Shown: one piece after another, positions 15,918-24,654 of the stretch
Position numbering within the stretch: the first letter of the stretch is position 1
Layout of the letters: each line of letters opens with the position of its first letter
NCBI GenBank assembly: GCA_963678085.1
Contig: OY782680.1
Location: forward strand, 2,046,001 to 2,110,000
DNA length: 64,000 nucleotides
From: Aliishimia sp963678085
GTDB lineage: Bacteria > Pseudomonadota > Alphaproteobacteria > Rhodobacterales > Rhodobacteraceae
Direction of reading: 5' to 3'
The notes under the pieces: generated by a model
The model's database searches: none
What the model was told of the DNA's origin: nothing
The model's input: only the letters and a program-made list of their open reading frames with translations
Program-made: the position numbers and the translations under genes

Positions 15918-17195
15918 CTAAAGGACCGACATGACCCGGCGCGCCGCGCAGGCCTGTTTTTGGCAAAGTGCGCAGCTGGATCCAATGTCACGCGATGGCC
16001 CTGCCCCCGATGTTGCGGGCAAAATGAGCATGCAGGCGCTTACGACCGGGGGGGCGTTATATGTGGATGGGGGCTCAGCCTGTGCAGCGGCATAGCAATC
16101 AAAGCGATGCGCCACCGGGCCTAATTGCGTGCAGCTCTCAAACAAAAGCTGACCGGGCGCTAAGAGCGCATCAAAGAGAGGCCACAAAGGACAGGGCGGC
16201 GCCAGCGAAGGGATCGAGAAGCCGGGGATGTTTTTGCGCAATGTTATATATCCGGCGCGATCCGCGCAGACGAGCCCGGCCTTTAAGTCTGGTAATGCCG
16301 CCAAGCGCCGCAGCACGCGGCTTGGCTCTTGCTTGAGCTGATGTGCCAGACGCAAGGGATCCAAGCGTTGCTGTCCTTTCATTGCTTCTTGGAGCGTCCC
16401 ACTAGGCACGAGCGCGGCATCTTCTTGATACTGTCTTAAGAGCGACAAGAGCATGCGCTTTGCAGGTTCGCTCATCGGCGCATTTTGGCAAAAGGTTTCG
16501 ACAGTCAGGCCCGCCCCTGAGGGCGTTTCAAGCGCCGGAAAATGATACCCGTGATCTTCGATAAACCTGTCCACCTCTTGCTGAGGCGAAGCATGGTCGG
16601 GCAGCTCATCGTCTAAGCGTTCCAAATACTCGGCCAATGAGCGGCTGCTTTGCGCAAGGCGATTGCTATCTGCGCCGATATTGGCATGAAAGCGATCGAG
16701 CCATTCAGGCTCTAAAGCAGGGGTTTCGGTTAAGATCGCAGCCGTTGATTTGATCGAAGCGGCGGTTGAGAGTACTTCATGCAACGCAGAGGCAATGGCA
16801 GGATCATGGGCCAGGCGGTTGTTTAACCCGTCAATGACCTGTTTGAATGTGCCGAGTTGTTCATGCAGCTGCGCTGTGACTTGCGCCCAGGCGGGGAATT
16901 TCGTTGCAAATTCCTCAAGCCGGTCCAGCTCGCCCTCTTGCAACGCACTTTCAGCCCGTATGGTGCGCAGGATCCCCACCAGATGCGCCTCGGCCCCTTG
17001 GGTCAATTGCGGCGGCTCCACCTCAAGGGCCTGCGCTATCTTTACGAGAATCTTGCCGCCGATTCTGCGCCGATTATGCTCGATCAAGTTGAGGTAAGAG
17101 GCGGAAATGCCAATACGTCGCGCCAGATCAGCTTGGCGCAAGCCCAGCTCTAAGCGCCGATCCCGGATCCGGGCCCCGATATCGACCTCAGACAT
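15918..17195 (-). CDS. ScfR/RamB-like XRE-family transcriptional regulator (short-chain fatty acid metabolism)
   Basis: A 425-residue regulator with an N-terminal XRE helix-turn-helix (RDRRLELGLRQADLARRIGI, SASYLNLIEHNRRRIGG), a central helical region, and a C-terminal domain of the ScfR/RamB class. The Cys-rich end CALCQKQACAARR matches the family's terminal metal-binding-like motif. Family members control acetate, propionate and other acyl-CoA genes. It lies divergent to the HAAT transporter operon and 100 bases from the CrbS-like signalling operon. The 229-base intergenic region to the transporter carries several palindromes. Confidence 0.8.
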   Translation of the reverse strand: MSEVDIGARIRDRRLELGLRQADLARRIGISASYLNLIEHNRRRIGGKILVKIAQALEVEPPQLTQGAEAHLVGILRTIRAESALQEGELDRLEEFATKFPAWAQVTAQLHEQLGTFKQVIDGLNNRLAHDPAIASALHEVLSTAASIKSTAAILTETPALEPEWLDRFHANIGADSNRLAQSSRSLAEYLERLDDELPDHASPQQEVDRFIEDHGYHFPALETPSGAGLTVETFCQNAPMSEPAKRMLLSLLRQYQEDAALVPSGTLQEAMKGQQRLDPLRLAHQLKQEPSRVLRRLAALPDLKAGLVCADRAGYITLRKNIPGFSIPSLAPPCPLWPLFDALLAPGQLLFESCTQLGPVAHRFDCYAAAQAEPPSTYNAPPVVSACMLILPATSGAGPSRDIGSSCALCQKQACAARRVMSVL

Positions 17196-17266
17196 ATTGA
17201 TATCTCAAGGAGTGGAAGAGGATGTTATTTGAAGACATTTACAGGTTCTTAAGATTTTATTTACAA

Positions 17267-17350
17267 AGCGCAAGCGCTGGATGTGGATTTGTTTACAAAA
17301 TTCAACTTGTGCACAAGGGGAGCGTTGGGAAATTTTCGCAAAGCTTGCGA
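17267..17350. promoter_or_regulatory. cluster of palindromes in the ScfR-like / transporter divergent promoter region
   Basis: Three palindromes lie between the regulator start (17195) and the substrate-binding protein start (17425): AGCGC-AA-GCGCT (17267-17278), CTTGTGCACAAG (17306-17317) and TCGCAA-AGC-TTGCGA (17336-17350). Two TTTACAAA motifs (near 17260 and 17292) lie among them. They are plausible sites for the ScfR-like regulator, but no experimental motif is known to me for this protein. Confidence 0.4.
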
Positions 17351-17424
17351 TAACACCGGTAGCACTAATGTGCGCGAAAGCCGGTGCAGGAGGCTCGGCT
17401 TTCCCTATCACTTGGGAGGAATCC

Positions 17425-18774
17425 ATGACTAAACTTAACCTCACCCGTCGCGGTGTGCTCAAAACTGGTGCCGCAGGTGGCGCTGGTCTTGCAGTTCCAA
17501 CAATCTTTACAGCGGGCTCTGCATCCGCGTTCACCAATGAGCCAACGGGCGACACGGTGACTCTGGGCTTTAACGTTCCACAAACTGGCCCTTACGCGGA
17601 TGAAGGCGCGGACGAGCTGCGCGCATTTGAGCTTGCGGTCGAGCATCTCAACAATGGCGGCGGCTGCCTTGAAACCTTCAGCTCCAAAGCGCTGCAAGGC
17701 AACGGCATCATGGGCAAAAAAGTCGAGTATGTCACAGGCGACACGCAGACAAAATCTGACGCGGCCCGTGCGTCTGCGCGCTCCATGATCGAAAAAGATG
17801 GCGCGGTGATGATTTCCGGTGGCTCATCTTCAGGTGTTGCTGTTGCTGTGCAAGCGCTGTGCCAAGAAGCTGGCGTGATCTTCATGGCCGGTCTGACACA
17901 CTCAGACGACACCACAGGTAAAGATAAGAAAGCCAATGGCTTCCGTCACTTCTTTAACTCGCATATGACAGGTCTTGCGCTCGCGCCGATCTTGAAAGAT
18001 CAGTACGGCAACGACCGTAAAGCCTATCACCTGACAGCTGACTATAACTGGGGCTACACAACAGAGGCTGCTGTTGCGACCTCTACCGAAGCTCTGGGCT
18101 GGGAAACTGTTGCGGCGGTGAAAACACCTCTGACGCAAACAGACTTCTCTTCTTATGTTGCACCTGTTCTGGGCTCCGGCGCTGACGTTCTGGTTCTGAA
18201 CCACTACGGCGGAAACATGGTCAACTCTTTGACATCCGCAGTTCAGTTCGGTCTGCGCGGCAAAGATGTGGGCGGCAAAGAGTTCCAAATCGTTGTTCCG
18301 CTTTACTCACGTCTGATGGCACAAGGTGCGGGCGAGAACGTAAAAGGCGTGTTCGGCACAACAGGCTGGCACTGGTCCTTGGAGAACGTCGCGGGCTCTC
18401 GTTACGTGGGCACAAATGCCTTCGTACAAGCCTTTGGTCAAAAATACGGCTTCCCACCCTCGCAGGCGGCGCAAACATGCTACGCGCAGACATTGCTCTA
18501 TGCAGACGCCGTTCAGCGTGCAGGCTCCTTCAACCCATGTGCGGTTGTCGAAGCGCTGGAAGATTTCGAGTTCGACGGCTTGGGCAACGGCCCAACACTT
18601 TACCGCGGCGCGGATCATCAGTGCATCAAAGACGTGCTGGTTGTGAAGGGTAAAGAGAACCCAGCAAGCAACTTCGACCTGCTCGAAATCGTGGACATCA
18701 CACCGCGCGAAGCGCTGATGTATGATCCTGCAATGTTCGGCGGTGATCTGGGCGCATGTAACCCAGGCGCATAA
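17425..18774 (+). CDS. HAAT-family ABC transporter substrate-binding protein (Tat-exported)
   Basis: Periplasmic solute receptor of the hydrophobic amino acid / amide / urea transporter class, 449 residues. A Tat-type signal (LTRRGVLKTG, twin Arg near residues 8-9, cleavage near AxA at about 35) replaces the usual Sec signal. The mature start VTLGFNVPQTGPYADEGADE and DGAVMISGGSSSGVA are typical of LivK/UrtA relatives. I chose ATG 17425 with GGGAGGA just upstream. It heads a five-gene operon with two permeases and two ATPases. The substrate is not decidable: amino acids, amides or short-chain acids are all possible, and the adjacent ScfR-like and CrbS-like genes hint at acyl metabolism. Confidence 0.85.
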   Translation: MTKLNLTRRGVLKTGAAGGAGLAVPTIFTAGSASAFTNEPTGDTVTLGFNVPQTGPYADEGADELRAFELAVEHLNNGGGCLETFSSKALQGNGIMGKKVEYVTGDTQTKSDAARASARSMIEKDGAVMISGGSSSGVAVAVQALCQEAGVIFMAGLTHSDDTTGKDKKANGFRHFFNSHMTGLALAPILKDQYGNDRKAYHLTADYNWGYTTEAAVATSTEALGWETVAAVKTPLTQTDFSSYVAPVLGSGADVLVLNHYGGNMVNSLTSAVQFGLRGKDVGGKEFQIVVPLYSRLMAQGAGENVKGVFGTTGWHWSLENVAGSRYVGTNAFVQAFGQKYGFPPSQAAQTCYAQTLLYADAVQRAGSFNPCAVVEALEDFEFDGLGNGPTLYRGADHQCIKDVLVVKGKENPASNFDLLEIVDITPREALMYDPAMFGGDLGACNPGA

Positions 18775-18789
18775 GCGTAACGCATCTAC

Positions 18790-18820
18790 GGGGGTGGGCT
18801 CCTGCGGCCCATCCCCTTTT
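18790..18820 (+). terminator. partial terminator after the substrate-binding protein gene
   Basis: A 10-bp stem with one G-U pair (18790-18799 with 18807-18816, 7-base loop) is followed by TTTT. It lies between the binding-protein gene and the first permease. Such hairpins usually let the binding protein be made in excess over the membrane parts. Confidence 0.7.
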
Positions 18821-18889
18821 GCCATCTCTTTTGCCATGTCGGCCCTGCCAGACGGTGGGAGCAGGCCGACCCAATCCTAAGGTGGGATC

Positions 18890-19921
18890 ATGGAAGCAAT
18901 TATCCTTCAAATTCTAAATGGGCTCGATAAGGGCTCTGCCTATGCGCTGATCGCGCTTGGCCTGACGCTCATCTTCGGTACGCTGGGGGTGGTAAATTTT
19001 GCGCATGGTGCGCTGTTCATGATCGGTGCGTTTTGTGCGGTCACGTTCAAGAACCTTTTGACCTGGTCCTACACGATGGTGGATGAGAGCAAAAAGGACT
19101 TTTTGGGCAATCCGCTCAAGGTTGAGGTCCCCTATATCTACGATCTGTTTGGAGAATCGACAGGCAGTGCGATCATTGACTGGGCTGTTCCGCTGGCGGT
19201 GTTATTCACAATTCCTGTGATGATTGCCATCGGTGTGATCATGGAGCGCGGGCTGATCAAGCATTTCTATAAGCGCCCACATGCGGATCAGATCCTGGTG
19301 ACTTTTGGTCTTGCCATCGTTCTGCAAGAGATCATCAAGTATAATTTTGGCGCCAACCCAATCCAAACCCCGGCGCCCGAAGCCTTTCGCGGCTCGCTCG
19401 ATTTTGGGACGTTGATTGGTTTTGATCCGGGCCTGATCATTTACCCTTATTGGCGCATTATCTACTTTGCCTTTGCGGCTGTTGTGATTGGCGCAGTCTT
19501 TGCCTTCTTGCAATTCACCACATTTGGAATGGTGGTGCGCGCTGGTATGGCCGACCGTGAGACGGTGCAGCTTTTGGGTATCGATATCGACCGACGCTTT
19601 ACCCTGATGTTTGGTCTGGCCTCTGCGGTGGCTGGGCTTGCCGGGGTGATGTATGGTCCGATCACCGCGCCAAATTATCATATGGGCATGGACTTTCTTG
19701 TCTTAAGCTTTGTGGTTGTTGTTGTGGGCGGTATGGGCTCTTTGCCCGGTGCGGTTTTGGCTGGTTTTCTGCTCGGCATTTTGGAGGCCTTTGCCTCAAT
19801 GCGCGAAGTGCTTGAAGTGCTGCCCGGCATTAACCAGATCATCATCTACCTGATCGCCATTATCATTATTTTGACGCGTCCACGCGGCCTGATGGGTCGT
19901 AAAGGCGTGATGGAGGACTAA
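18890..19921 (+). CDS. branched-chain amino acid/amide-type ABC transporter permease (LivH class)
   Basis: Inner-membrane permease of 343 residues with about eight to nine helices. The N-terminal block LNGLDKGSAYALIALGLTLI, then FGTLGVVNFAHGALFMIGAF, is the LivH signature. RAGMADRETVQLLGIDIDRR is the cytoplasmic coupling loop. It has a longer periplasmic insertion (about residues 60-95, MVDESKKDFLGNPLKV) than E. coli LivH. It lies 115 bases after the binding protein, with a hairpin between, and 4 bases before the second permease. Confidence 0.9.
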   Translation: MEAIILQILNGLDKGSAYALIALGLTLIFGTLGVVNFAHGALFMIGAFCAVTFKNLLTWSYTMVDESKKDFLGNPLKVEVPYIYDLFGESTGSAIIDWAVPLAVLFTIPVMIAIGVIMERGLIKHFYKRPHADQILVTFGLAIVLQEIIKYNFGANPIQTPAPEAFRGSLDFGTLIGFDPGLIIYPYWRIIYFAFAAVVIGAVFAFLQFTTFGMVVRAGMADRETVQLLGIDIDRRFTLMFGLASAVAGLAGVMYGPITAPNYHMGMDFLVLSFVVVVVGGMGSLPGAVLAGFLLGILEAFASMREVLEVLPGINQIIIYLIAIIIILTRPRGLMGRKGVMED

Positions 19922-19925
19922 GCGC

Positions 19926-21083
19926 ATGTTTGGTTTAAATGCAAAAGACGCCAGCTTGCTCATCATTGTGGCAATCTTAACCATGCTGGCCCCGTTCATC
20001 CTGAACCCTTTTCCCGCAGATTCAGCGATGGCACAGTTCAACGCGGGCTATCCTGACTTGATGCAGCGTTTTGTGATCTTTGGGATCTTCGCGATTGGCT
20101 TTAACATCCTCTTTGGCCTGACCGGCTATCTCAGCTTTGGTCACGCCGCCTTTTTGGGTGTGGGTTCATATGCGGCGATCTGGATGTTGAAACTGACCAC
20201 ACTGAACATCATCCCAGCCATCATCATGTCGGTCATCATCGCAGGTCTGTTCGCCTTGGTTGTTGGCTTTATCTCGCTGCGCCGCTCTGGGATCTATTTC
20301 TCAATCCTGACGCTCTGCTTTGCGATGATGTCCTATCAGTTGGCCTATTCGGTTCTTACGCCTATCACAGGCGGAGAAACCGGCCTGCAAACAAAGGCAG
20401 AAGATGGTCCCGTGAACCTCTTTGGTCTTGAAATGGGCGCGAGCTACCAATTGCCAGTTGGCAGCTGGGAGTTCACCTTCAACGCAGGCTACTATATCGC
20501 CGCTGTGTTGATGCTGATCGCATTTTACCTCTCGATCCGCATCTTCCGTTCGCCCTTTGGCATGATGCTGAGCGCGGTGAAATCCAACCAACAACGCCTG
20601 AACTATACCGGCCTGAACCCAAAGCCCTACACGCTTGCCGCCTTTGTGATCTCTGGCATGTATGCAGGACTTGCAGGCGGTCTGATGGTGGCAATGGATC
20701 CACAAGCTGGCCCCGATCGCATGTTCTGGACCGCGTCTGGTGAGGTTGTTCTGATGACCATCCTGGGCGGTGTTGGCACGCTAATTGGCCCGGTGATTGG
20801 CGCTGGCGTGATCAAATACATGGAAAACATCCTGTCCAAGATCAACAAAGGCATCCTGCATGAGTGGTATTCCTTTATGCCAGCGGGCATGGAAGATGTA
20901 TTTGTCTGGGCCACCAACCTGTTTGTGGGCAAGCAATGGCACCTCACCTCGGGCATTATCTTCATGCTGGTTGTGATCTACCTGCCAGGTGGCTTGGTCG
21001 AAGCAGGTCAACGCATCGGTCGTCTCTTTGGCCGCAAGAAAACCAATGACGCCGCCGCTGGCAGCACAACGCCTGCGGAATAA
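19926..21083 (+). CDS. branched-chain amino acid/amide-type ABC transporter permease (LivM class)
   Basis: Second permease of the transporter, 385 residues, with the LivM-like block FGIFAIGFNILFGLTGYLSF, then GHAAFLGVGSYAA, and a coupling loop SAVKSNQQRLNYTGLNPKPY. The C-terminal tail is short and basic (RLFGRKKTNDA). It follows the first permease by 4 bases and precedes the first ATPase by 11 bases, so all parts are cotranscribed. Confidence 0.9.
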   Translation: MFGLNAKDASLLIIVAILTMLAPFILNPFPADSAMAQFNAGYPDLMQRFVIFGIFAIGFNILFGLTGYLSFGHAAFLGVGSYAAIWMLKLTTLNIIPAIIMSVIIAGLFALVVGFISLRRSGIYFSILTLCFAMMSYQLAYSVLTPITGGETGLQTKAEDGPVNLFGLEMGASYQLPVGSWEFTFNAGYYIAAVLMLIAFYLSIRIFRSPFGMMLSAVKSNQQRLNYTGLNPKPYTLAAFVISGMYAGLAGGLMVAMDPQAGPDRMFWTASGEVVLMTILGGVGTLIGPVIGAGVIKYMENILSKINKGILHEWYSFMPAGMEDVFVWATNLFVGKQWHLTSGIIFMLVVIYLPGGLVEAGQRIGRLFGRKKTNDAAAGSTTPAE

Positions 21084-21094
21084 GGAGACAGGTC

Positions 21095-21859
21095 ATGGGA
21101 ATTTTAGAAGTCAAAAATGTCGGTAAACGCTTTGGCGGATTGCAGGCGCTCTCAAATGTGAACCTCAGCGTGGCGGAAAATACCTGCCACGCGATCATCG
21201 GCCCCAACGGGGCGGGCAAATCCACCTTGCTGAACTGCTTTGTGGGCAAGCTCATCCCCGATACCGGATCGGTCAGCTTTGAAGGCCAATCGGTGCTAGG
21301 GCGCAAACCCTTTGAGATCAATCAAATGGGCATTAGCCGCGTGTTCCAAACCCCTGAGATCTTTGGCGATCTGAGCGTGTTGGAAAACATGATGATCCCT
21401 GGGTTTGCCCACCGCGATGGCGCCTTTGCCTTTAACCCGCTGCAAAAGCTGATGGGGCAAAAGGATGTGCTGGAACATGCCGAGCATGCGCTTGATGATA
21501 TGGGTCTGGCCGATAAACGCCATATGCAAGCCTCCTCCATGTCACGGGGGGATAAACGCCGCCTTGAAATCGCCATGTGCCTGAGCCAAGAGCCGCGCCT
21601 TTTGCTGCTTGATGAGCCAACAGCGGGCATGGCGCGGGCCGATACCAATAACACAATCGACCTGCTTAAGCGCATCAAAGAAGAGCGTGACATCACTATC
21701 GCCATCATCGAGCATGATATGCATGTGGTGTTTTCTTTGGCCGACCGGATCACCGTTCTGGCCCAAGGCACACCTCTGGTAGAAGACACGCCAGATAATA
21801 TCAAAGGCCACCCAAAAGTGCGCGAAGCCTATCTTGGCGAAACGCAAACAGCGGCATAA
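21095..21859 (+). CDS. ABC transporter ATP-binding protein (LivG class)
   Basis: First ATPase of the transporter, 254 residues. Walker A is GPNGAGKST (about residues 36-44), Walker B is LLLLDEPTAGM and the switch His is in IIEHDMHVVF. The ABC signature is unusual: SMSRGDKRRLEIAM in place of the LSGGQ-like or LSYGEQR form common in LivG. The asymmetry may be compensated by the canonical signature in the partner ATPase. It is cotranscribed with the two permeases. Confidence 0.9.
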   Translation: MGILEVKNVGKRFGGLQALSNVNLSVAENTCHAIIGPNGAGKSTLLNCFVGKLIPDTGSVSFEGQSVLGRKPFEINQMGISRVFQTPEIFGDLSVLENMMIPGFAHRDGAFAFNPLQKLMGQKDVLEHAEHALDDMGLADKRHMQASSMSRGDKRRLEIAMCLSQEPRLLLLDEPTAGMARADTNNTIDLLKRIKEERDITIAIIEHDMHVVFSLADRITVLAQGTPLVEDTPDNIKGHPKVREAYLGETQTAA

Positions 21860-21871
21860 AGGAGCGCGACC

Positions 21872-22624
21872 ATGGCAATACATTCGCATGCAACAAGCGC
21901 GGTCCGGGCTGGACACGCACCTGCCTTTCTTTCCGTGTGGAACATGCACGCCTATTATGGGGAAAGCTACATCGTGCAGGGCGTTTCCTTTGAGGTGCAT
22001 GAGGGCGAGATTCTTGCACTTTTGGGCCGGAACGGCGCGGGGAAGACCACGACGCTGCGCTCCATCGCGCGCATGGATGACCCGCAAGTGTCCCAAGGTG
22101 AGATCTGGCTTGATCACAAACCGCTGCACAATATGTCCAGCCACCAGGCCAGCCAAGCGGGTTTGGGCCTTGTGCCCGAAGATCGCTGCATCATCCCAGG
22201 CCTGACCGTTGAAGAGAATCTCAAACTCGCGCAGATTGCCCCGCCCATCGGCTGGTCCATCGAGCGCCTCTATGATCTCTTCCCACGCCTGGGCGAGCGC
22301 CGCAGCCAAGAAGGTGTCACGCTCTCGGGTGGAGAGCAGCAAATGCTCGCCATCGCCCGCGCCCTTGCCCGCGACATCAAGGTGCTGTTGCTGGATGAGC
22401 CTTATGAGGGCCTCGCGCCGGTCATCGTTGATGAGATCGAGAAAACGCTTGGCATCATCAAAGAGCAAGGCATCACCACAATCTTGGTCGAGCAAAACGC
22501 CGTGCGCGCCCTGACGCTGGCGGATCGCGCGATCATCCTGGACACTGGCGGGATCGTCTTTGATGGCACTGCGCAAGAGGTTCTTGATGATGCGGAGCTG
22601 CGCGCAGAATATCTCGCAATCTGA
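21872..22624 (+). CDS. ABC transporter ATP-binding protein (LivF class)
   Basis: Second ATPase, 250 residues, with Walker A GRNGAGKTT, signature LSGGEQQMLAIARAL, Walker B VLLLDEPYEGLAP and LVEQNAVRAL at the H-loop position typical of LivF. The N terminus carries about 25 residues (HSHATSAVRAGHAPAF) before the usual LivF start. It is the last gene of the operon and is followed by a clear terminator. Confidence 0.9.
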   Translation: MAIHSHATSAVRAGHAPAFLSVWNMHAYYGESYIVQGVSFEVHEGEILALLGRNGAGKTTTLRSIARMDDPQVSQGEIWLDHKPLHNMSSHQASQAGLGLVPEDRCIIPGLTVEENLKLAQIAPPIGWSIERLYDLFPRLGERRSQEGVTLSGGEQQMLAIARALARDIKVLLLDEPYEGLAPVIVDEIEKTLGIIKEQGITTILVEQNAVRALTLADRAIILDTGGIVFDGTAQEVLDDAELRAEYLAI

Positions 22625-22649
22625 AACCTAAGCACACAACCAAAAAGAG

Positions 22650-22676
22650 AAGCCAGGGAATTTCCCTGGCTTTTTA
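22650..22676 (+). terminator. intrinsic terminator after the ABC transporter operon
   Basis: A 9-bp stem (AAGCCAGGG 22650-22658, CCCTGGCTT 22664-22672) with a 5-base loop runs into a T tract. It separates the transporter operon from accB-accC-aat. Confidence 0.85.
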
Positions 22677-22792
22677 CATTTTCGGCAGACATGTATTGTA
22701 AAGACAACACCTTTTCACCATATGAAGCTTGCCGTATAACCCAGCGCTAACATCAGCTCGGACTCAAACGCTCAACCAGGGTGAGGATCTCA

Positions 22793-23287
22793 ATGAACAA
22801 AAAATCGCATGATGCCGATGTGGCTTTTATCAGCGCTTTAGCAGAGCTTTTGCGAGAAAACGACCTTACCGAATTACAGGTCAAGCGTGAATACGAAGAC
22901 CAGGGCAGCCTGAATGTCCGCGTCAGCCGCACTCCGGCCCAAGTGGTGACACAAGTGGCCGCGCCGATTGCCGCTCCAACGCCCGCTGCCCCAGCCGCGC
23001 CTCAAACCCCAGCAGCTGCCCCATCTGACAGCACAGCCGATCCCGCTGACCATCCCGGCGCAGTAACGTCGCCCATGGTCGGCACCGTTTACATGCAAGC
23101 TGAACCGGGTGCGCCCGCTTTTGTGAAAGTCGGTGACAGCGTGAGCGAAGGCGATACGATCATGATCGTCGAAGCCATGAAAACCATGAACCACATCCCT
23201 GCCCCGCGCTCCGGCACCGTGAAACGCATCTTGGTCGAAGATGGCACATCGGTCGAATATGGTGCGCCTCTGGTGATCTTGGAATAA
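22793..23287 (+). CDS. accB: acetyl-CoA carboxylase biotin carboxyl carrier protein
   Basis: Carries the biotin that shuttles CO2 in the first step of fatty acid synthesis. The 164 residues have an N-terminal helical domain, an Ala-Pro-rich flexible linker (about residues 60-85) and a C-terminal biotinyl domain with the acceptor Lys130 in VEAMKTMNHI. The thumb-like segment is present. I chose ATG 22793 with GAGGA upstream. It is cotranscribed with accC, 11 bases downstream. Confidence 0.95.
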   Translation: MNKKSHDADVAFISALAELLRENDLTELQVKREYEDQGSLNVRVSRTPAQVVTQVAAPIAAPTPAAPAAPQTPAAAPSDSTADPADHPGAVTSPMVGTVYMQAEPGAPAFVKVGDSVSEGDTIMIVEAMKTMNHIPAPRSGTVKRILVEDGTSVEYGAPLVILE

Positions 23288-23298
23288 GGCACGGGCTC

Positions 23299-24654
23299 AT
23301 GTTCAACAAAATCCTCATTGCCAATCGCGGTGAGATCGCCCTGCGCGTTATCCGAGCCGCCCGCGAAATGGGCATTCAAAGCGTTGCCGTGCACTCAACC
23401 GCTGATTCCGATGCCATGCATGTGCGGATGGCGGATGAGGCGGTCTGCATTGGCCCGCCCGCTTCTGCTGACAGTTATTTGAATTTTCCCGCCATCATCT
23501 CGGCCTGTGAAATCACCGGGGCAGAGGCGATCCACCCCGGCTATGGCTTCCTGAGCGAAAACGCCAATTTCGTGCAGATTGTCGAAGATCACGGCCTGAC
23601 TTTCATCGGCCCCACCGCCGAACATATCCGCGTGATGGGCGATAAAATCACTGCAAAAGACACCATGAAAGAGCTCGGCGTGCCTTGTGTTCCTGGCTCT
23701 GATGGCGGTGTGCCAGATGTTGCTGCGGCCAAGGCGATTGGGGCTCAGTTCGGCTATCCTGTCATCATCAAAGCCACAGCGGGCGGCGGCGGGCGCGGCA
23801 TGAAAGTCGCTAATTCCGAGGCGGAGATGGAGCAAGCTTTCCTCACCGCCCGCGCCGAAGGCAAGGCCGCCTTTGGCAATGATGAGGTCTATATCGAAAA
23901 ATATCTGCAAAAGCCGCGCCATATCGAAATCCAGGTTTTTGGCGATGGCAAAGGCAAAGCTGTGCATCTGGGCGAGCGCGATTGCTCTTTGCAGCGCCGC
24001 CACCAAAAGGTGTTTGAAGAGGCCCCCGGCCCCGCGATCTCTCCTGAAGAGCGTGCACGCATTGGCAAAATCTGCGCGGATGCGGTTGCGAAAATCAACT
24101 ATATCGGGGCGGGCACCATCGAATTCCTCTATGAGGATGGGGAGTTCTATTTCATCGAAATGAATACCCGCTTACAGGTCGAACACCCTGTGACCGAAGG
24201 TATCTTTGGCGTAGATCTTGTGCGTGAACAAATCCGCGTCGCCTCTGGCCTGCCTATGTCTTTTGCCCAAGACGATCTTGAAATTAACGGCCACGCAATC
24301 GAAGTGCGCATCAACGCCGAAACCTTCCCCGGATTTGCGCCGCGCCCCGGCAAAATCACGCAATACCATGCACCCGGCGGGCTTGGCGTGCGGATGGATA
24401 GCGCGCTTTATGATGGCTATTCGATCCCGCCTTATTACGACAGCCTGATTGCAAAGCTGATCGTGCAAGGCCGTGATCGCCCCGAAGCACTGGCCCGGCT
24501 TAGCCGCGCCTTGGGCGAGCTGATCGTAGATGGCGTTGAAACCACCGTGCCCTTGTTCCATGAGCTGTTGCAAGAACGCGATATCCATACCGGAGATTAT
24601 AACATCCACTGGCTGGAACGCTGGCTTGAGCAGCTGGACAAGCAAGAGACGTGA
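23299..24654 (+). CDS. accC: acetyl-CoA carboxylase biotin carboxylase subunit
   Basis: Carboxylates biotin on AccB using ATP and bicarbonate. The 451 residues show the full biotin carboxylase order: KILIANRGEIALRVIRAARE at the N terminus, the ATP-grasp glycine loop AGGGGRGMK (near residue 165), RDCSLQRRHQKVFEEAP, and the catalytic FIEMNTRLQVEHPVTE block (near residue 285). The stop overlaps the GTG start of aat (GTGA). Confidence 0.97.
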   Translation: MFNKILIANRGEIALRVIRAAREMGIQSVAVHSTADSDAMHVRMADEAVCIGPPASADSYLNFPAIISACEITGAEAIHPGYGFLSENANFVQIVEDHGLTFIGPTAEHIRVMGDKITAKDTMKELGVPCVPGSDGGVPDVAAAKAIGAQFGYPVIIKATAGGGGRGMKVANSEAEMEQAFLTARAEGKAAFGNDEVYIEKYLQKPRHIEIQVFGDGKGKAVHLGERDCSLQRRHQKVFEEAPGPAISPEERARIGKICADAVAKINYIGAGTIEFLYEDGEFYFIEMNTRLQVEHPVTEGIFGVDLVREQIRVASGLPMSFAQDDLEINGHAIEVRINAETFPGFAPRPGKITQYHAPGGLGVRMDSALYDGYSIPPYYDSLIAKLIVQGRDRPEALARLSRALGELIVDGVETTVPLFHELLQERDIHTGDYNIHWLERWLEQLDKQET

